Shown here one piece after another: positions 45,944 through 58,190 of a stretch of DNA of 64,000 nucleotides (positions are counted from its first letter, which is position 1; the number at the start of each line of letters is the position of its first letter). The position numbers and the translations under genes are program-made. The DNA comes from Siphonodentalium dalli (lineage: Eukaryota > Mollusca > Scaphopoda > Gadilida > Siphonodentaliidae). The notes below the pieces were generated by a model. The model made no database searches. It saw only the letters and a program-made list of their open reading frames with translations, and was not told the origin of the DNA. The DNA is taken from NCBI GenBank assembly GCA_032622095.1, contig CP136066.1, positions 204,498,978 to 204,562,977 of the forward strand, read 5' to 3'.

Positions 45944-46310
45944 GGACCAACAAACATTTTTTTCCGCAACTCAGCCTGTAGCCCATGCTAACGGATTGAA
46001 TTTTGAAATCCAAGATGGCCGCTGGCAGCCATGTTTGTTTGGCCGAATGACCCCAAAATGACTCGTTCCCATTTACATGTCAATGTTAACATTCATGACA
46101 AATGGTATGCACAGAAATTCATATAAAGCTGTTTACAGTGAATTTTCCCCCGCAAATCTGTTTTAGTGTTAAAACGGGGGTGCACGGGTGTCCAATAATG
46201 GTCGGTAAAAAAACTTTTGGACGCGGGGGTGGGTCCCAACAAGGGTCGAAAGGAAAAACTAAGCATACGTGCCTTTTTTTTCCGACCCCCCCCCCCCCTG
46301 TTCCCGGGGG
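45944..46310. repeat. Right part of the dispersed repeat split by the hAT element
   Basis: Continues the 44915-44958 sequence and matches 15700-16170, with an extra GATGGCCGCTGGCAGCCATG segment near 46015. Poly-C and poly-G runs at 46287-46317. Confidence 0.75.
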
Positions 46311-46761
46311 GGGGGGCAAACGGGAAGACAGTCCATGCTGTGAGATTATGGGAGCTCCGGACAATAAGTACGACTGCCGGATATGACGCGACGTTCCTGT
46401 GAGTGGAAATGAAGGACGAGTGAGACAGATGCACTTGCGCCATCGCTAGCAGTAATTTAAATTTAAACTTAAAGTCCGCTGGGGTGTTCACAATGGAATA
46501 ATGAAGAATCATGCCAAAAGAAGTTATTTTCATAAATTTAATCAAAAGAGACATAAAACCGTTCCATTGTAATAAACGAATTAGATGCAGTGAATATTGT
46601 TGGCGGAATCATTGTCCTAATGTTTATTCCCAATAATTCGTCCCAAATAAAGTAGTAAAAGTTGTGTTCTCCGAAATGTCACAGTCGATGTGGTTAATAT
46701 GAAGCCGTGCAGAATTAAGTTTCATTGACAATGACACCATCTTTAAGAGACAGGAAATGTT

Positions 46762-46840
46762 GGAAGGCCGTGATTCGATGGAAGGCCGTGATTCGATGGA
46801 AGGCCGTGTTTCGATGGAAGGCCGTGATTCGATGGAAAGG
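46762..46840. repeat. 18-bp tandem repeat, four copies
   Basis: GGAAGGCCGTGATTCGAT repeated with one T/A variant. The multiple-of-three length keeps several frames open. Confidence 0.9.
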
Positions 46841-46975
46841 ACACTTCTGGTGTTCATCTGAGCCCCGATGGGGAGGGAGAACTGACAAAGAGACTGATGG
46901 AAACTGTTGCATCTGAACGCAAGAGGAGACATCTCAGTGATAGAGACTCACCTGAGAATACGACGAATGATATGC

Positions 46976-47235
46976 AAATGTCCACCCTTATATATCACAT
47001 GTCCACCCTTATATATCATATTTAACAAATGTCCACCCTTATATATCACATGTCCACCCTTATATATCACATGTCCACCCTTATATATCACATGTCCACC
47101 CTTATATATCACATGTCCACCCTTATATATCATATTTAACAAATGTCCACCCTTATATATCATATTTAACAAATGTCCACCCTTATATATCATATTTAAC
47201 AAATGTCCACCCTTATATATCATATTTAACAAATG
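46976..47235. repeat. 21/30-bp minisatellite, 10 units
   Basis: Core TGTCCACCCTTATATATCA followed by CA (21 bp) or TATTTAACAAA (30 bp). Both lengths are multiples of three, so CPPLYI-type frames run through. No sign that they are coding. Confidence 0.95.
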
Positions 47236-47391
47236 AACTTGCAGCCAAATGATTATATTACGCACAGTAGTATTTATAAGCCAAATCTATTTTGTTACAC
47301 TTCATCTTCGATAAGTGACCAAACGCTTAATGAAAATGGACAGACAGTTGTGCCATGCTATGATTATATCATTCACGATCCACTTTATCTT

Positions 47392-47842
47392 AGGCCCACT
47401 TAAATTTCGAACCCCCAGATTACTTTATATAAAATATATACCATATTATATATCATTTGAAAGAGGATGCTCCAAAACATTGTATTATCAACTTATCCGG
47501 TGTAATAAACTGTGGACATGTTTTTGTTGAGTTGCCAACGCGTTTTGTCATCAAGAGTGAAGTAAAAATCAGTATTATTTTCAATGCCGGGGGAATAACT
47601 CCATATATTAAAGATAGAGTTCTTCTCCTTCCATTGAACAAGTTTTTGAATTCTGTTGCATTCTGGGTGACAGAGGGTGGAAGTCTTCTATTTATCTTTG
47701 GGTATCTTCTGAGACACAGATGTTTCAAATATTGGTAAATTATAGCATTTTAATCATATTTTATGGCATATATTATTATTAAAACCGTATATCAAGTCAC
47801 TATAAAAAAAATAATTGACTACTCGAAAAATTAAGTGGGCCT
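47392..47842. mobile_element. MITE family D, copy 2 (inverted)
   Basis: AGGCCCACTTAAATTTCGAA at the left and CGAAAAATTAAGTGGGCCT|TTAA at the right. The interior is the reverse complement of 17714-18199. The right TTAA (47843-47846) is followed at once by AGGTACGCTCTG, resembling the start of yet another TTAA element. Confidence 0.88.
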
Positions 47843-47846
47843 TTAA

Positions 47847-48777
47847 AGGTACGCTCTGTAATAATGTTTCTCCAATCAATATGACAATGCCAATATTTAG
47901 CATCAATGATATTTCAAAACTAGGCCCTGGTTTTGAGACACCATTTATGCTAAATAACCCCTGTAGCTTGGGACACGGCCCCGAAAGCCTCGCTTTCGAG
48001 ACCTGTCTTACAGCTGATACATTCTGCAAATCGGATATGGCCCCATTGAATGAGTGCGATTTGTATTGTGACAATTTATTTTCTATAGATAATCATAACA
48101 CCATTATTCACCGTCTATCAACTGATTGTGATCTATTGGTTAATTATATTCACTTTGATGATGACAACACAGTTATGTTGAATGTGTTTACCATAGTGAG
48201 TTGAATGTCAATCATAGCGACGACATCGGTCAATATAACAGTGAGTCTTTAGACCATGGTCATAGGTTTACACCAATCTCTACCAGAGCGCACCAGTCAT
48301 TCTTCCTTTATGACTCTGTAACCGGCTGGGTACTATAGTCCGTGTGTCTATATTTAGCATGGGAAATGGCGAAACCTGGTCGCTCCAAAGTCAAATTTTC
48401 TATTTGCTTTGAGAACAATTCCCACAATAAAACGTAATGAAAGAATGGACATTCAGAGCGGTAGTTTTGTTGACGATTTTCGCAAGCTACATGTACTCGT
48501 CAAAATTGCAGCAAATTAGAACTCGTGTGTTTGACTTGCCGTTCGAGTTGTGACAATGCCGTACACGCGCGTTTATACTTTTGTGCTGATAAATATAATC
48601 GGAGATCCGAATCACACCGTTTCGAAATATAGTTCTTCGGTTTTAGTGGGACTTTTCAAACATAAGGTCCAAAATTTATACATTTTTTTTTCTATATATG
48701 GTTTGTGTGCTTAACAAGGGCAGCATATTGCTGTGTTCGCTTAGTATATATTTTAATATCGCGGAAGTCCACCAAAT
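47847..48777. other. Low-copy DNA with small hairpins, no gene supported
   Basis: Hairpins: ATTTAGCAT...ATGCTAAAT around TCAAAAC...TGGTTTTGA (47896-47957) and CGAAAGCCTCGCTTTCG (about 47982). A 129-codon frame at 47815-48204 begins inside the MITE and has no recognisable domain. Confidence 0.4.
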
Positions 48778-49247
48778 GTGGGTGAAATGTCGCCGGTAGC
48801 AGCGGTCTTACCGAGTCATCAAGGGGGGAAACCCTGCATGGAGTGTGGGATTACACACGATATGATCGCTGAGGAAAATCCCGACTTCACGGTTGGTGTT
48901 AATGTTTGTAACAATATCACACATGATGATTGTAACGATAATACACGAGCAAAATTAAGAATGTTATCTCTGAATGTTTGTGGATTAGAGAAACGACTTG
49001 AGTATTCTGATTTTATCAAAATGTTAGATGATTATGATCTCATTTGCTTATCAGAAACTAAAGCTTTTGCTGAAGATGAACTCACTATTCCGAACTTACG
49101 AGGTGCAAAGGTAGACATATCGGATCTGGCAAGCGAGGTGGAGGAATTATTATTGCTACTAAGTCGTCGCTTACAGCAAGGTGTGATATATCAGTAATTG
49201 ATTCTGAATGTAATGCTGTTGTTTGGGTGCGATTAATATTTAATGAG
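48778..49247 (+). pseudogene. LINE apurinic endonuclease N-terminus, frameshifted
   Basis: The frame to 49197 contains LRMLSLNVCGLEKRLEYSDF and DDYDLICLSETKAFAEDEL. The N(V/I).GL start and the DLI.L.ETK block, with its catalytic Glu, are the first two motifs of the endonuclease of non-LTR retrotransposon ORF2, which nicks the target DNA. Near 49107 the coding frame shifts: the next frame continues GSGKRGGGIIIATKSSLTAR and VIDSECNAVVWVRLIFN, the expected GG(I/V).I..K and D..VVW.. blocks. Only about 150 of ~1,000 residues remain. The N-terminal ~60 residues have a CxxC (CMEC) but are not recognised. Confidence 0.8.
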
Positions 49248-50019
49248 CTGTCACACACCCTTTATTAGGAATTTGGAGAATGGTCCCCGGGAGGATATGA
49301 AAGGGCAGTATGTTGTACTCCACGGACAGATGCACAAAGCCTACCCTTGCCTGGTGAAAAGTCCAGCTAAGGGTATCCATGCACAATGCGCAATCTGCAC
49401 CAAGGCCGCAACCACGGCAGATGGGATACATTTATCATATTATATATTAATATATGTATGATTGTGTAACAATTGTTTTTTTGTGACCTATTGTAAATAT
49501 TGTAAATATTGTATATATGTTATAGCATGTTTCGCCTTAATTGACGACTTTGCAATAAACAATCAATTAACTCCATACTCCTCTGCCAAGTCAGTAAACA
49601 AATCACACCGAATCCATCGGGCGGCTATGTTCTTTTCAGAACGACCACACAACTCACAAGCGATCCGGGCTCAGTTCGCTGGAACAGCGACAAGACGCAG
49701 AGCGAAGCAATGCGACTTGCCCACTCTACAGCTAGCTGGTGAATGGGTCACACACCCTGCTTATTGGATATGTGTATATACATGATTGTATGTCTGTATT
49801 GCCTCCTTCTAAGGAGAGCTTGAATATATTACAATAATATACAGACGACAGTATAAATAGTGATGTGGGTTTTGAGAAAAAATAACAGGAATATTGAATG
49901 TGATGGAAGCTCAGAATGCTTTGTGATTGGTATGTCGAAGTGAGTGATAACTTGACTAAACGACAAATTTTCACGTGTGAAAAACTTTCAAGAAATGGTA
50001 AATGGAATCTATGTTTTTG
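49248..50019. other. Degenerate repeat-like DNA with a poly-A signal
   Basis: GTCACACACCCT(T/G) occurs at 49250 and 49747, each followed within about 200 bases by ATATGTATGATTGT-like sequence. An AATAAA lies near 49555. A 72-codon frame (49243-49461) is not recognised. Possibly the 3' part of another retroelement. Confidence 0.35.
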
Positions 50020-53000
50020 GAAGATCGGTAGGGATTTCGACCGATTTGACGGCATGGGTGGGTGGCCCGCCCCAAATACCACATAGAAACACCCCCACCC
50101 CCACCCATCACCCCCGGAGGTGATGGGTGGGGGTGAAAATGGGGTATGGACCATTTTCGAGAACGGTAAGGATTTCGACCGATTTGACGGCATGGGTGGG
50201 TGGCCCGCCCCAAATATTACATAGAAACACCCCCACCCCATCACCCCCGGAGGGTGCCACCCTTAGGGGGTGAAAATGGGGTATGGACCATTTTCGAGAA
50301 CGGTAAGGATTTCGACCGATTTGACGGCATGGGTGGGTGGCCCGCCCCAAATACCACCTAGAAACACCCCCACCCCCACCCATCACCCCCGGAGGGTGCC
50401 ACCCGAGGGGGTGAAAATGGGGTATGGACCATTTTCGAGAACGGTAAGGATTTCGACCGATTTGACGGCATGGGTGGGTGGCCCGCCCCAAATATTACAT
50501 AGAAACACCCCCACCCCCCACCCATCACCCCCGGAGGGTGCCACCCTTAGGGGGTGAAAATGGGGTATGGACCATTTTCGAGAACGGTAAGGATTTCGAC
50601 CGATTTGACGGCATGGGTGGGTGGCCCGCCCCAAATACCACCTAGAAACACCCCCACCCCCACCCATCACCCCCGGAGGGTGCCACCCGAGGGGGTGAAA
50701 ATGGGGTATGGACCATTTTCGAGAACGGTAGGGATTTCGACCGATTTGACGGCATGGGTGGGTGGCCCGCCCCAAATACCACATAGAAACACCCCCACCC
50801 CACCCATCACCCCCGGAGGTGATGGGTGGGGGTGAAAATGGGGTATGGACCATTTTCGAGAACGGTAAGGATTTCGACCGATTTGACGGCATGGGTGGGT
50901 GGCCCGCCCCAAATATTACATAGAAACACCCCCACCCCCCACCCATCACCCCCGGAGGGTGCCACCCTTAGGGGGTGAAAATGGGGTATGGACCATTTTC
51001 GAGAACGGTAAGGATTTCGACCGATTTGACGGCATGGGTGGGTGGCCCGCCCCAAATATTACATAGAAACACCCCCACCCCCACCCATCACCCCCGGAGG
51101 GTGCCACCCCGAGGGGGTGAAAATGGGGTATGGACCATTTTCGAGAACGGTAAGGATTTCGAACGATTTGACGGCATGGGTGGGTGGCCCGCCCCAAATA
51201 CTACCTAGAAACACCCCCACCCCCCACCCATCACCCCCGGATGGTGCCACCCCGAGGGAGTGAAAATGGGTTATGGACCATTTTCGAGAACGGTAAGGAT
51301 TTCGACCGATTTGACGGCATGGGTGGGTGGCCCGCCCAAATACCACCTAGAAACACCCCCACCCCCACCCATCACCCCCGGAGGGTGCCACCCCGAGGGG
51401 GGTGAAAATAGGGTATGGACCATTTTCGAGAACGGTAAGGATTTCGACCGATTTGACGGCATGGGTGGGTGGCCCGCCCCAAATACCACCTAGAAACACC
51501 CCCACCCCCACCCATCACCCCCGGAGGGTGCCACCCCGAGGGGGTGAAAATGGGGTATGGACCATTTTCGAGAACGGTAAGGATTTCGACCGATTTGACG
51601 GCATGGGTGGGTGGCCCGCCCCAAATATTACATAGAAACACCCCCACCCCCACCCATCACCCCCGGAGGGTGCCACCCCGAGGGAGTGAAAATGGGTTAT
51701 GGACCATTTTCGAGAACGGTAAGGATTTCGACCGATTTGACGGCATGGGTGGGTGGCCCGCCCCAAATACCACCTAGAAACACCCCCACCCCCACCCATC
51801 ACCCCCGGAGGGTGCCACCCGAGGGGGTGAAAATAGGGTATGGACCATTTTCGAGAACGGTAAGGATTTCGACCGATTTGACGGCATGGGTGGGTGGCCC
51901 GCCCCAAATACCACCTAGAAACACCCCCACCCCCCACCCATCACCCCCGGAGGGTGCCACCCCGAGGGGGTGAAAATGGGGTATGGACCATTTTCGAGAA
52001 CGGTAAGGATTTCGACCGATTTGACGGCATGGGTGGGTGGCCCGCCCCAAATACCACATAGAAACACCCCCACCCCCCACCCATCACCCCCGGAGGGTGC
52101 CACCCCGAGGGGGTGAAAATGGGGTATGGACCATTTTCGAGAACGGTAAGGATTTCGACCGATTTGACGGCATGGGTGGGTGGCCCGCCCCAAATACCAC
52201 CTAGAAACACCCCCACCCCCCACCCATCACACCCGGAGGGTGCCACCCCGAGGGGGTGAAAATGGGGTATGGACCATTTTCGAGAACGGTAAGGATTTCG
52301 ACCGATTTGACGGCATGGGTGGGTGGCCCGCCCCAAATACCACCTAGAAACACCCCCATCCCCCACCCATCACCCCCGGAGGGTGCCACCCCGAGGGGGA
52401 GAAAATGGGGTATGGACCATTTTCGAGAACGGTAAGGATTTCGACCGATTTGACGGCATGGGTGGGTGGCCCGCCCCAAATACCACCTAGAAACACCCCC
52501 ACCCCCACCCATCACCTCCGGAGGGTGCCACCCCGAGGGGGTGAAAGTATGGACCATTTTCGAGAACGGTAAGGATTTCGACCGAGTTGACGGCATGGGT
52601 GGGTGGCCCGCCCCAAATACCACCTAGAAACACCCCCACCCCCACCCATCACCCCCGGAGGGTGCCACCCCGAGGGGGTGAAAATGGGGTATGGACCATT
52701 TTCGAGAACGGTAAGGATTTCGACCGATTTGACGGCATGGGTGGGTGGCCCGCCCCAAATACTACCTAGAAACACCCCCACCCCCACCCATCACCCCCGG
52801 AGGGGGTGAAAATGGGGTATGGACCATTTTCGAGTACGGTAAGGATTTCGACCGATTTGACGGCATGGGTGGGTGGCCCGCCCCAAATACTACCTAGAAA
52901 CACCCCCACCCCCCACCCATCACCTTCGGAGGGTGCCACCCCGAGGGGGTGAAAATGGGGTATGGACCATTTTCGAGAACGGTAGGGATTTCGACCGATT

Positions 53001-54810
53001 TGATGGCATGGGTAGGTGGCCCGCCCCAAATACCACATAGAAACACCCCACCCCCCACCCATCACCCCCGGAGGGTGCCACCCCGAGGGGGTGAAAATGG
53101 GGTATGGACCATTTTCGAGAACGGTAAGGATTTCGACCGATTTGATGGCATGGGTGGGTGGCCCGCCCCAAATACTACCTAGAAACACCCCCACCCCCCA
53201 CCCATCACCCCCGGAGGGTGCCACCCCGAGGGGGTGAAAATGGGGTATGGACCATTTTCGAGAACGGTAAGGATTTCGACCGATTTGACGGCATGGGTGG
53301 GTGGCCCGCCCCAAATACCACATAAAAACACCCCCACCCCACCATCACCCCGGAGGGTGCCACCCCGAGGGGGTGAAAATGGGGTATGGACGAAATCCTT
53401 ACCGTTCTCGAAAATGGTCCATACCCCATTTTCACCCCCTCGGGGTGGCACCCTCCGGGGGTGATGGGTGGGGGTGGGGGTGTTTCTAGGTGGTATTTGG
53501 GGCGGGCCACCCACCCATGCCGTCAAATCGGTCGAAATCCTTACCGTTCTCGAAAATGGTCCATACCCCATTTTCACCCCCTCGGGGTGGCACCCTCCGG
53601 GGGTGATGGGTAGGGAGTGGGGGTGTTTCTAGGTAGTATTTGGGGCGGGCCACCCACCCATGTCGTCAAATCGGTCGAAATCCTTACCGTTCTCGAAAAT
53701 GGTCCATACCCCATTTTCACCCCCTCGGGGTGGCACCCTCCGGGGGTGATGGGTGGGGAGTGGGGGTGTTTCTATGTAGTATTTGGGGCGGGCCACCCAC
53801 CCATGCCGTCAAATCGGTCGAAATCCTTACCGTTCTCGAAAATGGTCCATACCCCATTTTCACCCCCTCGGGGTGGCACCCTCCGGGGGTGATGGGTGGG
53901 GGTGGGGGTGTTTCTAGGTGGTATTTGGGGCGGGCCACTCACCCATGCCGTCAAATCGGTCGAAATCCCTACCGTTCTCGAAAATGGTCCATACCCCATT
54001 TTCACCCCTCGGGGTGGCACCCTCCTGGGGTGATGGGTGGGGGGTGGGGGTGTTTCTAGGTGGTATTTGGGCCGGGCCACCCACCCATGCCGTCAAATCG
54101 GTCGAAATCCTTACCGTTCTCTAAAATGGTCCATACCCCATTTTCACCCCCTCGGGGTGGCACCCTCCGGGGGTGATGGGTGGGGGTGGGGGTGTTTCTA
54201 GGTGGTATTTGGGGCGGGCCACCCACCCATGCCTTCAAATCGGTCGAAATCCTTACCGTTCTCGAAAATGGTCCATACCCTATTTTCACCCCCTCGGGGT
54301 GGCACCCTCCGGGGGTGATGGGTGGGGGTGGGGGTGTTTCTAGGTAGTATTTGGGGCGGGCCACCCACCCATGTCGTCAAATCGGTCGAAATCCTTACCG
54401 TTCTCGAAAATGGTCCATACCCCATTTTCACCCCCTCGGGGTGGCACCCTCCGGGGGTGATGGTGGGGTGGGGGTGTTTCTATGTGGTATTTGGGGCGCG
54501 CCACCCACCCATGCCGTCAAATCGGTCGAAATCCTTACCGTTCTCGAAAATGGTCCATACCCCATTTTCACCCCCTCGGGGTGGCACCCTCCGGGGGTGA
54601 TGGGTGGGGGTGTTTCTAGGTGGTATTTGGGGCGGGCCACCCACCCATGCCGTCTAATCGGTCGGAATCCTTACCGTTCTCGAAAATGGTCCATACCCCA
54701 TTTTTACCCCCTCGGGGTGGCACCCCCCGGGGGTGATTGGTGGGGGTCGTGGTGTTTCTAGGCGGTATTTGGGGCGGGCCACCCAACCATGCCGTCAAAT
54801 CGGTCGAAAA
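50020..54810. repeat. ~141-bp satellite, ~24 forward then ~10 inverted units
   Basis: Unit landmarks: TATGGACCATTTTCGAGAAC, GGATTTCGACCGATTTGACG, GCATGGGTGGGTGGCCCGCC, then CACCCCCACCCCCACCCATC and GGAGGGTGCCACCCCGAGGG. Units run forward from about 50020 to 53391 and as the reverse complement from 53417 to about 54800. The turn has GTATGGAC at 53384-53391, a 25-base spacer and GTCCATAC. Very C-rich and G-rich strand bias flips there. Long frames on both strands are by-products. Units share the CACCCCC hairpin GGAGG-TGATGG-type variants. Confidence 0.96.
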
Positions 54811-54884
54811 GGACATTTTTGAAAATAAGGAATAAGGAATAGGGAATAAGTTCCAATTGTCATGTCTGTGCGAGTGCCACCGAA

Positions 54885-55440
54885 TTTCCCAGATTACTAT
54901 ATTTATACCGACTTACACCGTATTGTTGCCGAATACCCCGAATCAATGCCGAACTGGTACCGAATTGATGCCGAATAAATACCGAATTGGTATTCAATTG
55001 CTGCCGAACGTCCCGAATCGATGCCGAATTTTGCAGATACACCGGATCTCAGTATAAAAGCAGCCACACATGGCAAATTCGGGAATAACATACCGAATAC
55101 TGCCGACTACTCCAGAATATCCACCGAATATTGCCGAATACTGCCGACTACTCGGAGGTCTACTCCCGAATAGGTGCCGAATCGCTCCCGAATTTCTCCC
55201 GATGATTGACAATTCGGGAGCGATTCGGCTTGGTTCCCGATAGTTTTGAACATTTCAAAACTGTCGGGAGCGAGTCCAGAATTGTCCCGAATCGACCCCG
55301 ATAGCACCGATATCCCCGATCATGTTCGGGGGTAAAAATTCACTGTCCCGACTTGTCCCGAACTTACTCCACGATTTTTGCAAAATTATGATTCGGGAGT
55401 CATTCGGGAACATTCGGGGTGGGAAATCGGGGATATGGAA
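54885..55440. repeat. CCGAAT word field
   Basis: More than 25 occurrences of (A/G/C)CCGAA(T/C) or the complement ATTCGG within about 550 bases, at irregular 8-25-base spacing and with unrelated letters between. Forward words dominate until 55200, after which both orientations alternate. No longer repeat unit can be aligned. Confidence 0.85.
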
Positions 55441-55915
55441 CCGGGGCTTTTAGCGTAGGGCGAAAGTCACATCTTGGAAGGCTGTCGAGATAAAGTGTGA
55501 CGGGGACTCCATGGTGGTTGATTAATGTGTCCCATAAGTGATTTCTCAGTGCTAGAATAAACAGATTTTGATAACGGGCGATTTTAATGCGCGCACAAAA
55601 ACTTTGAATGATGTTTTTTCAGAATGACGACACAAACGACGCGCGTCGCTCGCTCGAGTGGATGAATATAAACGAACTTTTACATTAAATTCTTGATACA
55701 TCCACACAACACTTACATGTGAATATCCCCTCGAGATATTCACAAGACACAGACAAACCAAACAGTTATGGTTATAAATTAGTAAATTTTTGTGGAAGCA
55801 TTAATGCATATATATATTGAATGGAAGATTTGGGGAAGTTAAGGTATCGGTAGGTTGACTTGCAACGATCGTAATCTCATTGATTATTTCATTGGATCTA
55901 GAAATTTATTTCCAG
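55441..55915. other. Low-copy DNA upstream of the repeat-coding exon
   Basis: No gene recognised. The last 14 bases (AAATTTATTTCCAG) form a good splice acceptor. Confidence 0.5.
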
Positions 55916-58115
55916 TTATTTAAAATCTCAGAGTCAACGACTTCTCACCTTAAATTTAAATGTTGATATCCACAGCTCTCTCACCTTAAATTTAAATGTT
56001 GATATCCACAGCTCTCTCACCTTAAATTTAAATGTTGATATCCACAGCTCTCTCAGCTTAGATTTAAATGTTGATATCCACAGCTCTCTCAGCTTAGATT
56101 TAAATGTTGATATCCACAGCTCTCTCACCTTAAATTTAAATGTTGATATCCACAGCTCTCTCACCTTAAATTTAAATGTTGATATCCACAGCTCTCTCAC
56201 CTTAAATTTAAATGTTGATATCCACAGCTCTCTCAGCTTAAATTTAAATGTTGATATCCACAGCTCTCTCAGCTTAAATTTAAATGTTGATATCCACAGC
56301 TCTCTCACCTTAAATTTAAATGTTGATATCCACAGCTCTCTCACCTTAAATTTAAATGTTGATATCCACAGCTCTCTCAGCTTAAATTTAAATGTTGATA
56401 TCCACAGCTCTCTCACCTTAAATTTAAATGTTGATATCCACAGCTCTCTCAGCTTAAATTTAAATGTTGATATCCACAGCTCGCTCAGCTTAAATTTAAA
56501 TGTTGATATCCACAGCTCTCTCAGCTTAGATTTAAATGTTGATATTCACAGCTCTCTCACCTTAAATTTAAATGTTGATATCCACAGCTCTCTCAGCTTA
56601 AATTTAAATGTTGATATCCACAACTCTCTCACCTTAAATTTAAATGTTGATATCCACAGCTCTCTCAGCTTAAATTTAAATGTTGATATCCACAGCTCTC
56701 TCAGCTTAAATTTAAATGTTGATATCCACAGCTCTCTCACCTTAAATTTAAATGTTGATATCCACAGCTTTCTCAGCTTAAATTTAAATGTTGATATCCA
56801 CAGCTCTCTCAGCTTAAATTTAAATGTTGATATCCACAGCTCTCTCAGCTTAAATTTAAATGTTGATATCCACAGCTCTATCACCTTAAATTTAAATGTT
56901 GATATCCACAGCTCTCTCACCTTAAATTTAAATGTTGATATCCACAGCTCTCTCAGCTGAAATTTAAATGTTGATACCCACAGCTTTCTCACCTTAAATT
57001 TAAATGTTGATATCCACAGCTCTCTCACCTTAAATTTAAATGTTGATATCCACAGCTCTCTCACCTTAAATTTAAATGTTGATATCAACAGCTCTCTCAC
57101 CTTAAATTTAAATGTTGATATCCACAGCTCTCTCACCTTAAATTTAAATGTTGATATCCACAGCTCTCTCACCTTAAATTTAAATGTTGATATCCACAGC
57201 TCTCTCAGCTTAAATTTAAATGTTGATATCCACAGCTCTCTCAGCTTAAATTTAAATGTTGATATCCACAGCTCTCTCATCTTAAATTTAAATGTTGATA
57301 TCCACAGCTCTCTCACCTTAAATTTAAATGCTGATATCCACAGCTCTCTCAGCTTAGATTTAAATGTTGATATCCACAGCTCTCTCAGCTTAAATTTAAA
57401 TGTTGATATCCACAGCTCTCTCACCTTAAATTTAAATGTTGATATCCACAGTTCTCTCAGCTTAAATTTAAATGTTGATATCCACAGCTCTCTCAGCTTA
57501 AATTTAAATGTTGATATCCACAGCTCTCTCAGCTTAAATTTAAATGTTGATATCCACAGCTCTCTCACCTTAAATTTAAATGTTGATATCCACAGCTCTC
57601 TCACCTTAAATTTAAATGTTGATATCCACAGCTCTCTCAGCTTAGATTTAAATGTTGATACCCACAGCTCTCTCACCTTAAATTTAAATGTTGATATCCA
57701 CAGCTCTCTCACCTTAAATTTAAATGTTGATATCCACAGCTCTCTTACCTTAGATTTAAATGTTGATATCCACAGCTCTCTCAGCTTAAATTTAAATGTT
57801 GATATCCACAGCTCTCTCAGCTTAGATTTAAATGTTGATATCCACAGCTCTCTCAGCTTAGATTTAAATGTTGATATCCACAGCTCTCTCAGCTTAGATT
57901 TAAATGTTGATATCCACAACTCTCTCAGCTTAGAACTCGTGATGCAGAATGATGACACTGCGCCTAATGACGATATTCTATGCAACATGGCACCGACTGC
58001 GAAAAACAAAGAAAATGGATCCCAGAAAAAAGGGAATGAGTTTGCAGAAAATATCGATAAGATAGCGTTGGAAGAGATAACGCAAGAGTTGTCGGAGTTA
58101 GATACCGGCGAACAC
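55916..58115 (+). CDS. Exon-like block: ~55 x 12-residue repeat plus unique acidic tail, one in-frame stop
   Basis: Between an acceptor (TTATTTCCAG) and a donor (CAC|GTAAAC) one plus-strand frame runs 733 codons. After YLKSQSQRLL come about 55 copies of L(S/T)L(N/D)LNVDIHSS (36-bp units, no indels) and then LELVMQNDDTAPNDDILCNM, a Lys-rich stretch and FAENIDKIALEEITQELSEL with DTGEH. The strictly alternating L.L.L.V.I suggests a beta-strand followed by an HSS turn, as in beta-solenoids. The tail looks protein-like and polar. Against: a TGA at 56958-56960 breaks the frame, and the minus strand is also open as RELWISTFKFKL, broken once near 56545. The plus strand is preferred because of its splice sites and tail, and because the change that stops the minus frame is silent on plus. 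Function unknown. The tail's ELDTGEHV resembles acidic motifs of some retroelement gag-like proteins, but only weakly. Confidence 0.5.
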
Positions 58116-58120
58116 GTAAA

Positions 58121-58123
<3 letters not shown>

Positions 58124-58185
<62 letters not shown>
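58124..58185. repeat. (TA)n microsatellite
   Basis: Pure TA run between the exon donor and the Helitron 5' end. Confidence 0.98.

Positions 58186-58190
<5 letters not shown>

Noticed and set aside
50020..54810. Dozens of 60-188-codon frames such as WYLGRATHPCRQIGRNPYRSRK
   Set aside because: They exist only because the 141-bp satellite is nearly a multiple of three. They occur on both strands and in several frames.
56546..58123. 525-codon minus-strand frame (RELWISTFKFKL repeat)
   Set aside because: It starts next to a TA microsatellite with an unconvincing N-terminus, lacks splice support and is stopped by a change that is silent on plus. I favour the plus-strand frame but cannot exclude it.
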